Source: Thalassotalea mangrovi (GTDB taxonomy: Bacteria; Pseudomonadota; Gammaproteobacteria; Enterobacterales; Alteromonadaceae). From it: a DNA stretch of 64,000 nt. A model generated the notes under the pieces. That model did no database searches and was not told the DNA's origin. It saw nothing but the letters and a program-made list of their open reading frames with translations. Location: assembly GCF_005116735.1 (NCBI RefSeq), contig NZ_SWDB01000003.1, positions 182,016 to 246,015 of the forward strand, written 5' to 3'. The translations under genes were made by a program, and so were the position numbers. Shown here in pieces: positions 25,722 through 35,567 of this stretch; the first letter of the stretch is position 1; every line of letters starts with the position of its first letter.

Positions 25722-28193
25722 TTAGAAATTAACGGTTGCACTGACGAAGAATGTGCGACCAATAACGTCATAAACGCTTGGAACCGTATCCATGTCATCG
25801 CCATTTGGAACATTTTCAGGTTCAGTATCTAACAGGTTTTTGATACCGCCGTTAAGTGTCCAGTCGTCACCCAGGAAGTAGGTAGCAGAGACATTGTGAT
25901 AAACCACGTCGTCGGTGCTAAATGGTGTACCCCAGGCGTTACCGTCCATACCCTTGATGTACTGTGCATAGTACTGAGCACTCAGGTTATCAGTCAGATC
26001 GGTATTAACCATAAAGGTTGATTTAAGTTCTGAATAACCACCGATGTTACCATCGATTGTACCCGTGTAATCCACACCATCTTGTTCAAACTCAAGCAGG
26101 TAAGTGCTGTCCCAGGTAAAGCGGTAACGATCTAACACATAAGACACGTTCCAGTCGATACCAGAGGTATTCTGCTGACCAATGTTGGTCAACGCCGATG
26201 TCATATTTGATAAATCACCATCCTGAGTGATATTGATGCTGTCACATGATGCCTGAATGCCTGCAAAACACTGGTTCATCTCATTCTGAACATCAACGCG
26301 AGAAATCGCATCAGTGATTTCGAACTTCCAGTAATCCAGGGTTGTTGATAAACCATCAGCAACTTCCCAAACCGCACCTACTGTAAACGACTCACTTTCT
26401 TCTGGTTGCAGGTTTTCATCACCCGTGTAGTTAACCAGGATTTGCTCATCTTCTTCATTCCCCCAAGGGTCTGATAGGTAATCAAATGAACCAGAGTTAC
26501 CCGCATACAGCTCACTTACTGACGGCGCACGGAAACCTGTTGCTAACACTGAGCGCACCATAAAGGTATCGGTGAAACGATAAGTCGCACCAAGCTTCCA
26601 GGTTGTAGCGCCACCAAAGGTTGAGTAATCGTCATAACGAGCCGCACCTTCTACAGTAAATGCTTCGCCAACGGGCACTGACAATTCAGCATATGCTGAG
26701 TTTACTGAATAGTTACCCGAAGTCGGGTCTTGCTGTGCCGATGCACTCTCGCCGTTCTGTACCACCATATCCGGCGTATAGAAACCACTTTCAAAACGGC
26801 TCTCAACACCTAACGCATAGCCGATGTCAGACTCAGTCACACCGCTGTAGCCAGCCGCTAAAGTGAACTGTTCGTTACCACCTTCGTTATTCTCAACATA
26901 AGCAATACCATCTTGCTCAAGCTGTGAACTGGAAATTGGGTTTGGGCTAAACCAAAGGTCCTGGTTGTTGTAGATACTTTCGATCATGTTGCCACCGTGG
27001 ATGGCATTTTCCATTTGATCTTTGGCATCATTGCGACCATACGTTGCTGACATATCCCAGGTAGCGTCGTTATCCAGATAGCCTTTTACGCCAACTGATG
27101 CACGAATAGTATCCGTTTGTTGTTTAAAGATACGCGGACCTGCATCTGCCATACGGCGTTTGTATTCTAATTCTTCAGGAACATTGCCTTGCTCGTCCGT
27201 AAACGAGGTCAGCCACTCGCTGTCGAGATTAGCGGTTTCTAAATCTACGGTAGCAGGCATAGGTGCCATCTGTTGTTTAGAGTCACGGTGAGTGAACATC
27301 ACGTCAGCGTTAAACTCAGTATCTGCATCCAGCTCACGATTGAAGCTTGAGAAAACACTGTATAATTCGTTTGGCGTTTGCGCATAGCTGTCCTTGGTGT
27401 AGTCAAAGCCAGTGTCACGCGGTTTAAAACCACCATTACCGTCAGGCGTTAAACCACCCAGGGTACCTTCAGGAATCGATGAAGAGTAGCCAGGCGATAC
27501 AAAATCACGATCAGACTGAATGATTTTGCCACGATTTGAATACTGGGCACCCAATACCAGGTTACCACCGGCAATTTCAAAACCGGTTAAGGCATTAAAA
27601 CCTGAGGTTGTGCCATCGCCTTTGTCGGTCTGGCTGGCTTCTGCTTTAAGTTCGGTGCCATCGAAGTCTTTTTTGGTGATGATGTTAACTACACCAGCAA
27701 TCGCGTCAGAACCGTATACGGCAGATGCACCATCCTTAAGGATTTCGATTGATTTAATCATCGCTACCGGAATGGTGTTTAAGTCTACGGATGAGTCGGC
27801 ACCAGTACCAGAAGCTACCATACGGCGACCGTTCAGAAGAACCAGGGTACGCTTGGCGCCCATGCCACGCAGGTTTACGGTTGCGCTACCACCAGAACCA
27901 TTGTTCGTGGTTGAACCAACGCTCATACCGGCAGCTGTCGGTTGTACATTTAAGATTTCTTGTACCGAAGTAAAACCACTTTTAGCAATTTGCTCAGCAC
28001 CGATGACGGTTACCGGGCTGGCTGTTTCCATATCTGTACGGTTGATCCTTGAACCTGTGATTTCAATTCGTTCCACATTTAGTGCCATTTCAGCGTCTGC
28101 CTGAGCATCTGCATTTGCGGCTGTGATCGAAAGCGCCGATACCGAAGAGGTACCAACAAGTAACGCTTTCACGATTGAATTTTTCTTGAACAT
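25722..28193 (-). CDS. TonB-dependent outer-membrane receptor
   Basis: 823 residues. Signal peptide (residues 1-30), TonB-box-like region before V-E-R-I-E-I-T-G-S-R-I, plug domain with N-L-R-G-M-G-A-K-R-T-L-V-L-L-N-G-R-R and D-G-A-S-A-V-Y-G-S-D-A-I-A-G-V-V-N. The barrel ends F-F-V-S-A-T-V-N-F. The L-V-L-L-N-G-R-R/D-G-A-S-A-x-Y-G-S type is widespread in Alteromonadales and usually takes up peptides, glycans or other organics rather than iron. No substrate-defining neighbour is present. Confidence 0.94.
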   Translation of the reverse strand: MFKKNSIVKALLVGTSSVSALSITAANADAQADAEMALNVERIEITGSRINRTDMETASPVTVIGAEQIAKSGFTSVQEILNVQPTAAGMSVGSTTNNGSGGSATVNLRGMGAKRTLVLLNGRRMVASGTGADSSVDLNTIPVAMIKSIEILKDGASAVYGSDAIAGVVNIITKKDFDGTELKAEASQTDKGDGTTSGFNALTGFEIAGGNLVLGAQYSNRGKIIQSDRDFVSPGYSSSIPEGTLGGLTPDGNGGFKPRDTGFDYTKDSYAQTPNELYSVFSSFNRELDADTEFNADVMFTHRDSKQQMAPMPATVDLETANLDSEWLTSFTDEQGNVPEELEYKRRMADAGPRIFKQQTDTIRASVGVKGYLDNDATWDMSATYGRNDAKDQMENAIHGGNMIESIYNNQDLWFSPNPISSSQLEQDGIAYVENNEGGNEQFTLAAGYSGVTESDIGYALGVESRFESGFYTPDMVVQNGESASAQQDPTSGNYSVNSAYAELSVPVGEAFTVEGAARYDDYSTFGGATTWKLGATYRFTDTFMVRSVLATGFRAPSVSELYAGNSGSFDYLSDPWGNEEDEQILVNYTGDENLQPEESESFTVGAVWEVADGLSTTLDYWKFEITDAISRVDVQNEMNQCFAGIQASCDSINITQDGDLSNMTSALTNIGQQNTSGIDWNVSYVLDRYRFTWDSTYLLEFEQDGVDYTGTIDGNIGGYSELKSTFMVNTDLTDNLSAQYYAQYIKGMDGNAWGTPFSTDDVVYHNVSATYFLGDDWTLNGGIKNLLDTEPENVPNGDDMDTVPSVYDVIGRTFFVSATVNF

Positions 28194-28667
28194 ATTTAAC
28201 TCCTAAGATTTTGCGTCCAAATTGTCCCTGGAACAGATTCGTAACGACTTGTCGCCATCTTAGAAGGAATTTGTAACTCAAGAGAATAGTCTGTAACAGT
28301 TGCGCTAGACGTGTTGCTAAGGTGTAAATGATGGAGATATCTAGCTGTAATTATTAACTTTTTAGGTAAAGGTGAGGTGTTGGAAGTTGTGTAATAAAGG
28401 TACAAAAATGGTATTGAAGGGCATTTTGGTGAAGAGTTTGATTGTTTGTGCTGTTAGCTTATCCTGCTGTTTTAACTCGATATTTTTCCGTATTACGAGA
28501 AAGTGGCGGAAAAGTATAAATAGTTATTTTTTGTTTTTTAGTTACAGTTCATATTTTTGCAGTTTAAATGAATAAATAGTCGCCATTTATGAGTTATTAA
28601 CAATCTAAGTCTTAATTTTCCGAATATCTATCAATTGCTGCGAAGAGTGTCCCGATGAAACGTATTT
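28194..28667. other. Intergenic region upstream of the TonB receptor gene
   Basis: AT-rich, about 470 bases. Expected to hold the receptor promoter (minus strand). A 67-codon plus-strand frame at 28372-28575 has no ribosome binding site or family resemblance and is not called. Confidence 0.3.
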
Positions 28668-29105
28668 ATTAAGACACCCATGGTTAACGCCTACGGTTTT
28701 GGTTTGGGGGCGGGCTTCAGGTCTCAGGTTTCGGATGGCGAACGGCCTTGGGTGTATGTTGAGTTTAGTTATTAAGACACCCATGGTTGAGGTTTACTGC
28801 TTAGCGTCTAGGTTTCCGGTTTCAGGTCTCAGGTTTCGGATGGCGAACGGCCTTGAGTTTAGGTTGAGTTCGGTTATTAAGACACCTATGGTTGAGGTTT
28901 ACTGCTTATCGTCTAGGTTTCCGGTTTCCGGTTTCAGGTCTCAGGTTTCGGAGGGCGAACGGCCTTGGGTGTATGTTGAGTTCGGTTATTAAGACACCCA
29001 TGGTTGAGGTTTACTGCTTAGCGTCTAGGTTTCCGTTTTCAGGTCTCAGGTTTCGGATGGCGAACGGCCTTGGGTGTATGTTGAGTTCGGTTATTAAGAC
29101 ACCCA
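28668..29105 (+). repeat. Four-unit ~105-bp tandem repeat carrying the TTAAGACACCCA motif
   Basis: Units start with caggtctcaggtttcgg at 28718, 28823, 28935 and 29040, giving periods of 105, 112 and 105 (the long one has an extra 7-base ggtttcc). Each unit contains gcgaacggcctt and, about 53 bases in, attaagacaccca (28771, 28876 with one change, 28988, 29093); a fifth copy of the motif precedes the array at 28668. Units differ by only a few bases, so the array is recent or homogenised. Open frames across it only reflect the 105-base (3x35) period. Confidence 0.92.
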
Positions 29106-29156
29106 TGTTAACGCATGCTGCTTGCCTAAGGATTCAAGTAGAAACGAGGACATTAG

Positions 29157-29290
29157 AAGCAGAAATCCACCATGCGAGGAAATAGGACGCAGCAATCCAC
29201 CTTGCGAGGATATAGACACAGCAATCCACCTTACGAGGATATCAAACACAGCATTCCACCGTGTGAGGACATAAGACGCAACAATCGACT
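29157..29290 (+). repeat. ~31-bp tandem repeat (AATCCACCttGCGAGG)
   Basis: Units containing (g/a)cagcaatccaccttgcgagg occur at about 29157, 29188, 29218 and 29250, with a decayed fifth at 29278. Periods are 30-32. Sequence between the cores (ataggacgc, atagacaca, atcaaacaca, acataagacgc) is similar as well, so this is a degenerate minisatellite and not repeat-spacer. It ends about 30 bases before the ccmE stop. Confidence 0.8.
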
Positions 29291-29321
29291 GGATGGGGGC
29301 TACGGGAAGGCCCCCGATATA

Positions 29322-29783
29322 TTAGTTATAATCCGCAGGTTTATGATGTTTGCCGATGGCATCGGCGATTTCCTTGGGCATGTACTCTTCGTCATGCTTA
29401 GCAAGGACTTCGGTAGCCAATAGGGTCGTCGGCTTAATGAGTTTTCCCTGGGCGACAATGCCTTGTCCTTCACGAAACAAATCCGGAAGAATTCCTTCGT
29501 ATTGCACCGTGATCATCGGGCCTGTATCAATCAGGTCAAACGACACTTTCAGGGTTTCTGGGTCGCGTTTTACACTACCAACCACCACCAGGCCTCCAAC
29601 GCGGATATTCTGGCCGACTTCTGGCTTTAAGGTACCGTCTTCTTTACCGTTATGAACTTCCGATGGGGTGTAGAAAACATCAACGAAGTTGCTCAGACCA
29701 TAAAGTGACAGTCCAGTTACACTGGCGACCCCAAATAAGATAAGACTGATAATGGTTAAACGCTTTTTACGCCTTGGGTTCAT
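29322..29783 (-). CDS. ccmE: Cytochrome c maturation heme chaperone CcmE
   Basis: 153 residues. Periplasmic heme chaperone anchored by an N-terminal helix (residues 8-30). The covalent heme-binding histidine is H130 in [10 protein letters not shown], with the conserved Y134, at the same position as in E. coli. It receives heme from CcmC and hands it to CcmF/CcmH. Overlaps ccmD by 4 bases. Last gene of ccmABCDE. Confidence 0.97.
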   Translation of the reverse strand: MNPRRKKRLTIISLILFGVASVTGLSLYGLSNFVDVFYTPSEVHNGKEDGTLKPEVGQNIRVGGLVVVGSVKRDPETLKVSFDLIDTGPMITVQYEGILPDLFREGQGIVAQGKLIKPTTLLATEVLAKHDEEYMPKEIADAIGKHHKPADYN

Positions 29784-30016
29784 ACTGCCTCCCCGGAATG
29801 TGACTGAGAGCGCTGCTCAGCTTTCTTTTGCTGATAAGCTTTTAGCTGTTGTTCGCGATGCATGCGCTGACGAATTTTATCTAACTGTATTTTCGGCTGG
29901 CGAAAACTATTAAAGCCCATCACCAGCAAAATAATAAGCGCGCTACCATAGGAGAGCCAGATGTAAAAACCGTGCTTACCCATCGTGATAAAATCTGTAA
30001 AAGATTCGAATGCCAT
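29780..30016 (-). CDS. ccmD: Cytochrome c maturation protein CcmD
   Basis: 78 residues with one transmembrane helix ([18 protein letters not shown]) and a basic, charged C-terminal tail ([11 protein letters not shown]). It helps release holo-CcmE from CcmABC. Placed between ccmC and ccmE with 2-base and -4-base junctions. Confidence 0.93.
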   Translation of the reverse strand: MAFESFTDFITMGKHGFYIWLSYGSALIILLVMGFNSFRQPKIQLDKIRQRMHREQQLKAYQQKKAEQRSQSHSGEAV

Positions 30017-30018
30017 GA

Positions 30019-30762
30019 TTAGTTATCCTCTGCCAGGGCCAGTTGTTTCACCCAAGGGCGCAGGCTATTGCGCGCCAGAACCTGGCCTTGAAATCGTTTA
30101 CAGATAAGGCTGCCTGCCAGAAAAGCACAACCAAAAAAGCAGATGACAAACGGGATATACATACTCATTGCCATTGATGGTGCGGCAAATTTGGTGACGG
30201 TCGCGCCTTGGTGCAGGGTATTCCACCACTCAACCGAGTAATGAATGATTGGCAGGTTAACGACGCCAACCAGCGCCAGGACACTGACGGCTTTTGCGCC
30301 CTGGCTTTTATCTTCAAACGCATTGCCAAGCGCAATAACGCCAAAATATAGGAATAACAAGATTAACTCACTGGTTAAGCGAGCATCCCAGATCCACCAG
30401 GTACCCCACATTGGCTTACCCCAGGCGGCGCCGGTAATTAATGCAATCGCCGTAAACGCTGCACCTACCGGGGCTATCGCTGCAATTGCTGCATGGGCAA
30501 GTTTCAGCTGCCATACCAGGGCACTAAGGCCGGCAATTGCCATGGCAAAGTAAAGGCCCATCGATAATATCGCGGCCGGTACATGAATATAGAATATCCT
30601 TACCGTTTCACCCTGTTGATAATCCGCCGGAGAGTAAGCTAATCCAAGAAACAGGCCGATGCTGAGTAATATGAAAGCGATGCCATTGAACCAGGGAATC
30701 AGCTTACCGGTGAATTGGTATGCTACTTCGGGGTTGGCATAAGGGTGTAACCATTTCCACAT
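30019..30762 (-). CDS. ccmC: Heme exporter/handling protein CcmC
   Basis: 247 residues with six membrane helices. The tryptophan-rich heme-handling motif W-G-T-W-W-I-W-D-A-R-L-T-S lies in a periplasmic loop, flanked by histidine ligands (for example F-Y-I-H-V-P-A and P-I-I-H-Y-S-V-E-W-W). It loads heme onto CcmE. One base separates it from ccmB. Confidence 0.97.
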   Translation of the reverse strand: MWKWLHPYANPEVAYQFTGKLIPWFNGIAFILLSIGLFLGLAYSPADYQQGETVRIFYIHVPAAILSMGLYFAMAIAGLSALVWQLKLAHAAIAAIAPVGAAFTAIALITGAAWGKPMWGTWWIWDARLTSELILLFLYFGVIALGNAFEDKSQGAKAVSVLALVGVVNLPIIHYSVEWWNTLHQGATVTKFAAPSMAMSMYIPFVICFFGCAFLAGSLICKRFQGQVLARNSLRPWVKQLALAEDN

Positions 30763-30763
30763 G

Positions 30764-31450
30764 TTAGTTTGTACTCACTTTTAGAGCAGCGCCAACAGCA
30801 AAGGGCGCAGTGATTAACGAGGCAAAAAACAGGGCTGCAATTATAGCAAGGTGCCCTTGATAAGGCGAGTTCATCGTTGCTGCCTCGACGGCCGCCGTCG
30901 CTAAGATCAATACAGGAATATACAAAGGCAGGATCAAAAGGCTCAACAGCACCCCACCTTTCTTCAGGGCAACAGTCAGGGCAACGCCGATGGCGCCTAA
31001 TAAGCTCAGGATCGGTGTCCCCAAAAGCAGGGTTAAGAACAATGCCAGGTAGCCGTCGGGATGCAGGTTCATCATCATCGCCAATAATGGCGCTAGCAGA
31101 ATCAGTGGCAAACTGGTTACCAGCCAGTGGGCAACTATCTTGGCCAGTACCAGAATAAATACCGGACAGGGACTTAGCAGCAATTGTTCGAGCGAACCAT
31201 CCTGATAATCATTTTTAAACAGTCGTTCCAGCGACAGCAGGGTCGATAATAGGGCAGCAACCCAGATAACGCCGGGGGCTATCGTCATTAGTACGTTTGG
31301 CATCGCGCCAACACTGATGGCAAATAGGGTGATGACGATGATGAAAAATAATAACGGATTGACGATATCATCACGGTGGCGCAGGGCTATTTTTAAATCG
31401 CGCTTTAATATGGTGTTAAACGCCTGGCGGTAGGATAATGCGGGATTCAT
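30764..31450 (-). CDS. ccmB: Heme exporter ABC permease CcmB
   Basis: 228 residues, six hydrophobic segments. N-terminal F-N-T-I-L-K-R-D-L-K-I-A-L-R and the F-F-I-I-V-I-T-L-F region are typical of CcmB. Works with CcmA and CcmC to release heme-loaded CcmE. Its start overlaps the ccmA stop by one base. Confidence 0.96.
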   Translation of the reverse strand: MNPALSYRQAFNTILKRDLKIALRHRDDIVNPLLFFIIVITLFAISVGAMPNVLMTIAPGVIWVAALLSTLLSLERLFKNDYQDGSLEQLLLSPCPVFILVLAKIVAHWLVTSLPLILLAPLLAMMMNLHPDGYLALFLTLLLGTPILSLLGAIGVALTVALKKGGVLLSLLILPLYIPVLILATAAVEAATMNSPYQGHLAIIAALFFASLITAPFAVGAALKVSTN

Positions 31451-32091
31451 CAGGAAAATATCCTCTCAAGAGTCAGGGTCTGATAGCGACTCTTAGGCAG
31501 GGAAAGATCCTGGTGGGTGGTAAGAATAACAATACCCCCCTGATCCGCATGTTCGAGGATACGTTGCTCCAGACGTTTAACACCAAGCTTATCAATCGCC
31601 GTAAACGGCTCATCAAGAATCCATATCTTCGCCTGGGTCAACCAAAGTCGTGCCAGAGCGATGCGCCGATGTTGTCCGGCACTGAGATGCGCTGCCAAGG
31701 TGTCAGCAAAACCAAACAAATCGACCTGTTCCAGTAATTTTTCGCATTGCTCGGTATCCTGGGAGCATAGCTGAAGATTGAATTTCAGATTTTCCAGCAC
31801 CGTCAGTTCTGATTTGACTCCGGGGGAGTGTCCGAGATAAAGCAAATCCTGATGATATTCTTCAGCGCATTTTTGAATTGCTGTCTGCTGGTAACAAACT
31901 TCACCATTTTCAGGCTCCATCAACCCGGCAAGGATCCGTAACAAACTGGTTTTGCCAGTGCCATTAGCTCCTGCAATTTGCCAGATATCACCCGGTTGAA
32001 AGTCAAGGTCGAGGGCATCGAACAAGATCCGCTCTTCACGGATACAGGTTAGATTGCTGGCGTTTAACACGGCTGGCGATGAAGTGTTCAA
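31450..32091 (-). CDS. ccmA: Heme exporter ABC ATPase CcmA
   Basis: 213 residues. Walker A G41-A-N-G-T-G-K-T48, ABC signature L-S-A-G-Q, Walker B I-W-I-L-D-E-P. Supplies ATP-driven energy for releasing holo-CcmE from CcmC. First gene of the five-gene minus-strand operon; ccmFGHI run the other way. Confidence 0.96.
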   Translation of the reverse strand: MNTSSPAVLNASNLTCIREERILFDALDLDFQPGDIWQIAGANGTGKTSLLRILAGLMEPENGEVCYQQTAIQKCAEEYHQDLLYLGHSPGVKSELTVLENLKFNLQLCSQDTEQCEKLLEQVDLFGFADTLAAHLSAGQHRRIALARLWLTQAKIWILDEPFTAIDKLGVKRLEQRILEHADQGGIVILTTHQDLSLPKSRYQTLTLERIFS

Positions 32092-32425
32092 TGCTATTAT
32101 GGTTAACTGGTTATTGGCTCTTTTTCAGCATTCTACAATTTTGGCATAAAAATAAGAAGGAAAAGATAGGAGATATAAGGCAGTTGTTGTGACCGGTAAG
32201 ACATTGCTCACAAATCAGGTCAAATAAATCAGACGGCAAATTACGTTGACATATTTTTACCGCCGGCAAGTTAATATGATGGGTTTTAACGCGAAAACCT
32301 AGTTTTAACCTCAGCACTGGGTATAATACCTGCAATATTCCTCGGGACCGACCAGTAGGGTTTTAGTTGTGCCGGGATGCTGACATCGTTTTGCAAGCAA
32401 ATCTTGCTGAATTCTGGAGTAATCA
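32092..32425. promoter_or_regulatory. Divergent control region between ccmA and ccmF
   Basis: 334 bases. A perfect TATAAT at 32322-32327 on the plus strand has no good -35 partner. AT-rich minus-strand sequence lies near the ccmA start. No gene is seen here; in Shewanella a small cytochrome c gene occupies this position, but no CxxCH is encoded in any frame examined. Confidence 0.4.
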
Positions 32426-34468
32426 ATGATCCCTGAATTAGGACACTTTTCTCTCTTTGTGGCACTTGCGTTGGCCATATCTCTTAGCGTTATCCCTTTG
32501 ATCGGTGTTAGTTTGCAAAATCAACGATTGATTACTCTGGCCAGGCCGCTAAGTGCTGGAATGTTCGTGTTCCTAGCGATTGCCATGGTAATGCTCGGAT
32601 ACAGTTTTGTGGTCGATGATTTCTCTGTCGCTTACGTTGCTTCCCACTCCAATTCCCAATTACCGTATTATTTTAAAATTAGTGCGGTGTGGGGCGGGCA
32701 TGAAGGCTCCTTACTACTTTGGGTCTTCGTGCTGACGGCCTGGACGATGGCGGTCGCAACTTTTAGTCGTCATATCGACCAGGCATTTGTGTCCCGGGTC
32801 CTGGCTATCATGGGTATGATAACCGTTGGCTTCCTGGCGTTTACCTTATTTACATCCAATCCGTTCGACAGAATATTACCGACCCCGCCGTTAGAAGGGC
32901 GAGATTTGAATCCATTGCTACAGGATGTCGGGTTGATCATTCATCCGCCTATGCTGTACATGGGTTATGTCGGTTTTTCAGTAGCATTCGCTTTTGCTGT
33001 GGCAGCATTAATGTGTGGCAAGATGGACGCCGCCTGGGCTCGTTGGTCGCGACCGTGGACGCTAGCCGCGTGGATCTTTTTAACCGTCGGTATTGCTTTG
33101 GGAAGTTGGTGGGCGTATTACGAACTTGGCTGGGGCGGCTGGTGGTTCTGGGATCCGGTAGAGAATGCGTCGTTTATGCCCTGGTTGGTCGGTACTGCAC
33201 TATTGCATTCATTAGCGGTAACCGAAAAGCGTGGCGCATTTCGTAACTGGACGGTATTACTGGCTATCTTTACCTTTAGCCTGAGTTTACTTGGCACTTT
33301 CCTGGTGCGCTCTGGGGTTATTACATCAGTGCACTCATTTGCATCCGATCCAACCCGCGGTCTGTTCATCCTACTGTTATTGGCGATTGCGGTGATGGGC
33401 TCACTGACCTTATATGCGTTCAGGGCCTCTAAAGTGGGCAGTTTCTCTCGCTTTAGTTTGTTTTCCCGTGAAACCGCGTTACTGGTTTGTAATGTGTTGT
33501 TGGTGATTGCCTGTTTGACCGTGCTGATGGGCACCTTATATCCACTGCTGTTTGATGCACTTGGATTAGGGAAGATCTCAGTGGGTCCTCCATATTTCAA
33601 CCTGGTATTTATCATCGTCACCACGCCGTTATTTATCGCCATGGGCTTAGGGCCGTTGATTCGCTGGAAGAAAGCGAAACAGGGCGATTTACAAAAGCAG
33701 GTGAGCAAGCTCTCAATCATTGCGCTTGTGCTGGGACTGGCATTCCCATGGTTATACAGTGGTGAGTTTAATCTCATGGTCGCCTTTGGCATGACCCTGG
33801 CCATCTGGGTCGCATTAGTCGCAGGCCGGGATTTATACAACCAAATCTATCTTGGTCATGGCAATTGGCAGTTTAAACGTATCAGCCTGAGTCATTTAGG
33901 GATGGCTGTCGCCCATATTGGCGTAGGTGTTGCCATTGTCGGTGTCACCCTGGTTTCCAATTATGAGCAGGAACATAATATTCGCATGAGTGCAGGTACC
34001 AGCGCCGATGTGGCGGGTTATCAGTTCACGTTTAATGGTGTGAAGGCGGTTGAAGGACCTAATTATTCTGCTGAACAGGGGCAAATTGAAGTGCGACAGG
34101 ACGGTGATTTTGTCGCCTTGCTGCAACCGGAACGACGGACGTACCGGGTACAGACGATGGGTATGACGGAAGCGGGAATTGACCCGGGTTTATTCCGTGA
34201 CTTATATGTCGCGCTTGGAGACCCATTACCGGAGAACGCCTGGGCGGTTCGGGTCCATTATAAGCCATTCGTTCGCTGGATATGGTTAGGGGCTATTTTT
34301 ATGGGGATCGGCGGATTATTTGCGATGGCGGATAAACGCTATCGCCAACACAAACAAAAAGCGGTAAGTCAGCTTGAATCAGGTGAATCAGCAGATTCTG
34401 ATGACAACCTGGCGGCGCCGATAACCAATAAAGGCCAAACGCCGGCAATGTCACGGGCCGGTGAATAA
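32426..34468 (+). CDS. ccmF: Cytochrome c heme lyase subunit CcmF
   Basis: 680 residues. Large polytopic protein that with CcmH attaches heme to apocytochromes. The W-W-rich motif W-G-G-W-W-F-W-D-P-V-E-N-A-S-F-M-P-W is intact, and the early V-W-G-G-H-E-G-S-L-L-L-W and H-P-P-M-L-Y-M-G-Y segments match the family. GGAG precedes the ATG. First gene of ccmFGHI. Confidence 0.97.
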   Translation: MIPELGHFSLFVALALAISLSVIPLIGVSLQNQRLITLARPLSAGMFVFLAIAMVMLGYSFVVDDFSVAYVASHSNSQLPYYFKISAVWGGHEGSLLLWVFVLTAWTMAVATFSRHIDQAFVSRVLAIMGMITVGFLAFTLFTSNPFDRILPTPPLEGRDLNPLLQDVGLIIHPPMLYMGYVGFSVAFAFAVAALMCGKMDAAWARWSRPWTLAAWIFLTVGIALGSWWAYYELGWGGWWFWDPVENASFMPWLVGTALLHSLAVTEKRGAFRNWTVLLAIFTFSLSLLGTFLVRSGVITSVHSFASDPTRGLFILLLLAIAVMGSLTLYAFRASKVGSFSRFSLFSRETALLVCNVLLVIACLTVLMGTLYPLLFDALGLGKISVGPPYFNLVFIIVTTPLFIAMGLGPLIRWKKAKQGDLQKQVSKLSIIALVLGLAFPWLYSGEFNLMVAFGMTLAIWVALVAGRDLYNQIYLGHGNWQFKRISLSHLGMAVAHIGVGVAIVGVTLVSNYEQEHNIRMSAGTSADVAGYQFTFNGVKAVEGPNYSAEQGQIEVRQDGDFVALLQPERRTYRVQTMGMTEAGIDPGLFRDLYVALGDPLPENAWAVRVHYKPFVRWIWLGAIFMGIGGLFAMADKRYRQHKQKAVSQLESGESADSDDNLAAPITNKGQTPAMSRAGE

Positions 34469-34486
34469 TAACAAAGGACTAGATTT

Positions 34487-35050
34487 ATGAGTAAGGTGAT
34501 TCGATTTCTACCGCTAATCTTATTTGTGCTGTTAGCCATTTTGCTGTTTCGTGGATTATCGCTGGATCCCACTGCCATGCCATCGGCCCTGGAAGGAAAA
34601 GCGTTCCCGGAATTTCAATTAACGGAACTTCAGGATGAGAATAAAACCTTATCAAAAGACGATTTTGCTGACGGCATCAAGCTGGTAAATGTCTGGGCTA
34701 CCTGGTGCCCGGGCTGTAAATATGAGCATCCGTTTTTATTAAAAATCGCCAGGGATAAACGCTTTGCCCTTTATGGGGTTAATTATAAAGATGCCCGGGA
34801 TGATGCTTTGCAGTGGCTGGAGCAGTATAACAACCCGTTTCAGTTCACCATGTTTGATGTAGACGGTAAACTGGGGATGGATTTAGGTGTGTACGGAGCG
34901 CCGGAAACCTTCGTGGTCGATCACAATAACCGTATTCGCAAGCGGTTTGCCGGCATTCTTGATGAAGCGGTTTGGCAGCAACAATTTGAACCACTGCTGT
35001 TGCAATTGCAACAGGAAGTGCAGGATTCATCCAACAATACCCGAGGCTAA
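34487..35050 (+). CDS. dsbE: Thiol:disulfide interchange protein CcmG/DsbE
   Basis: 187 residues. Membrane-anchored (residues 5-23) periplasmic thioredoxin that reduces apocytochrome or CcmH cysteines. Active site W-C74-P-G-C77; the usual sequence in this group is C-P-T/V-C, so the glycine is mildly unusual. The cis-proline loop G-A-P-E-T-F-V-V-D is conserved. Eighteen bases after ccmF, four before ccmH. Confidence 0.96.
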   Translation: MSKVIRFLPLILFVLLAILLFRGLSLDPTAMPSALEGKAFPEFQLTELQDENKTLSKDDFADGIKLVNVWATWCPGCKYEHPFLLKIARDKRFALYGVNYKDARDDALQWLEQYNNPFQFTMFDVDGKLGMDLGVYGAPETFVVDHNNRIRKRFAGILDEAVWQQQFEPLLLQLQQEVQDSSNNTRG

Positions 35051-35054
35051 GCTG

Positions 35055-35531
35055 ATGACGTTGCAGATAATAAAACCGGTTATCAAACAAGTAACTACGT
35101 TATTGCTGGCGCTATTGACAAGTGCTTTGGTTAATGCCGGACCCATCGATACCTATCAGTTTCCAGATGAAGTGACCAAGAAACGCTTTCAACAGTTAGT
35201 TTACGAACTGCGCTGTCCTAAGTGTCAGAATCAAAACCTCGCGGATTCAAATTCGATGATCGCCGTCGACTTGCGTAAACAAGTCTATGACATGCTACTC
35301 GAAGGTCGCTCAGACATGGAAATCGTCAACTTTATGGTTGAGCGCTACGGTGACTATGTGCTGTATAAGCCCAAGGTAACGGCAGCTACCTATTTACTCT
35401 GGTTTGGACCTATCGGCTTTATTATTATTGGCGGCATTATCATCGCCATTTTCGTGCGTAAATCCAATACCAAAACACAACCTTTAACTGCAGAGCAGCA
35501 ACGTCAGCTCGATGACATTTTAAACGAATAA
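35055..35531 (+). CDS. ccmH: Cytochrome c maturation protein CcmH (CcmL)
   Basis: 158 residues from ATG at 35055, with a signal peptide. L-R-C54-P-K-C57-Q-N-Q is the LRCxxCQ motif that reduces apocytochrome disulfides. A C-terminal membrane helix (F-G-P-I-G-F-I-I-I-G-G) follows. A frame extending upstream to 34887 overlaps dsbE and is not used. The TPR half is encoded separately as ccmI. Confidence 0.96.
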   Translation: MTLQIIKPVIKQVTTLLLALLTSALVNAGPIDTYQFPDEVTKKRFQQLVYELRCPKCQNQNLADSNSMIAVDLRKQVYDMLLEGRSDMEIVNFMVERYGDYVLYKPKVTAATYLLWFGPIGFIIIGGIIIAIFVRKSNTKTQPLTAEQQRQLDDILNE

Positions 35532-35567
35532 TAGTTTGTAACGACTTTCAGGAAAACAATAAGTTAT

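Noticed and set aside
28699-29185. Repetitive protein encoded across the 105-bp repeats
   Set aside because: The open frames exist because 105 is divisible by 3; the 112-base unit breaks the frame, there is no ribosome binding site, and composition is not protein-like.
29157-29290. CRISPR-like array
   Set aside because: The intervals between cores are about 10-15 bases and resemble each other, so there are no spacers; no cas gene is nearby.
32111-32335. Small cytochrome gene between ccmA and ccmF
   Set aside because: The frame has no CxxCH, signal peptide or ribosome binding site.
33118-33840. 240-codon minus-strand frame
   Set aside because: Antisense shadow of ccmF.
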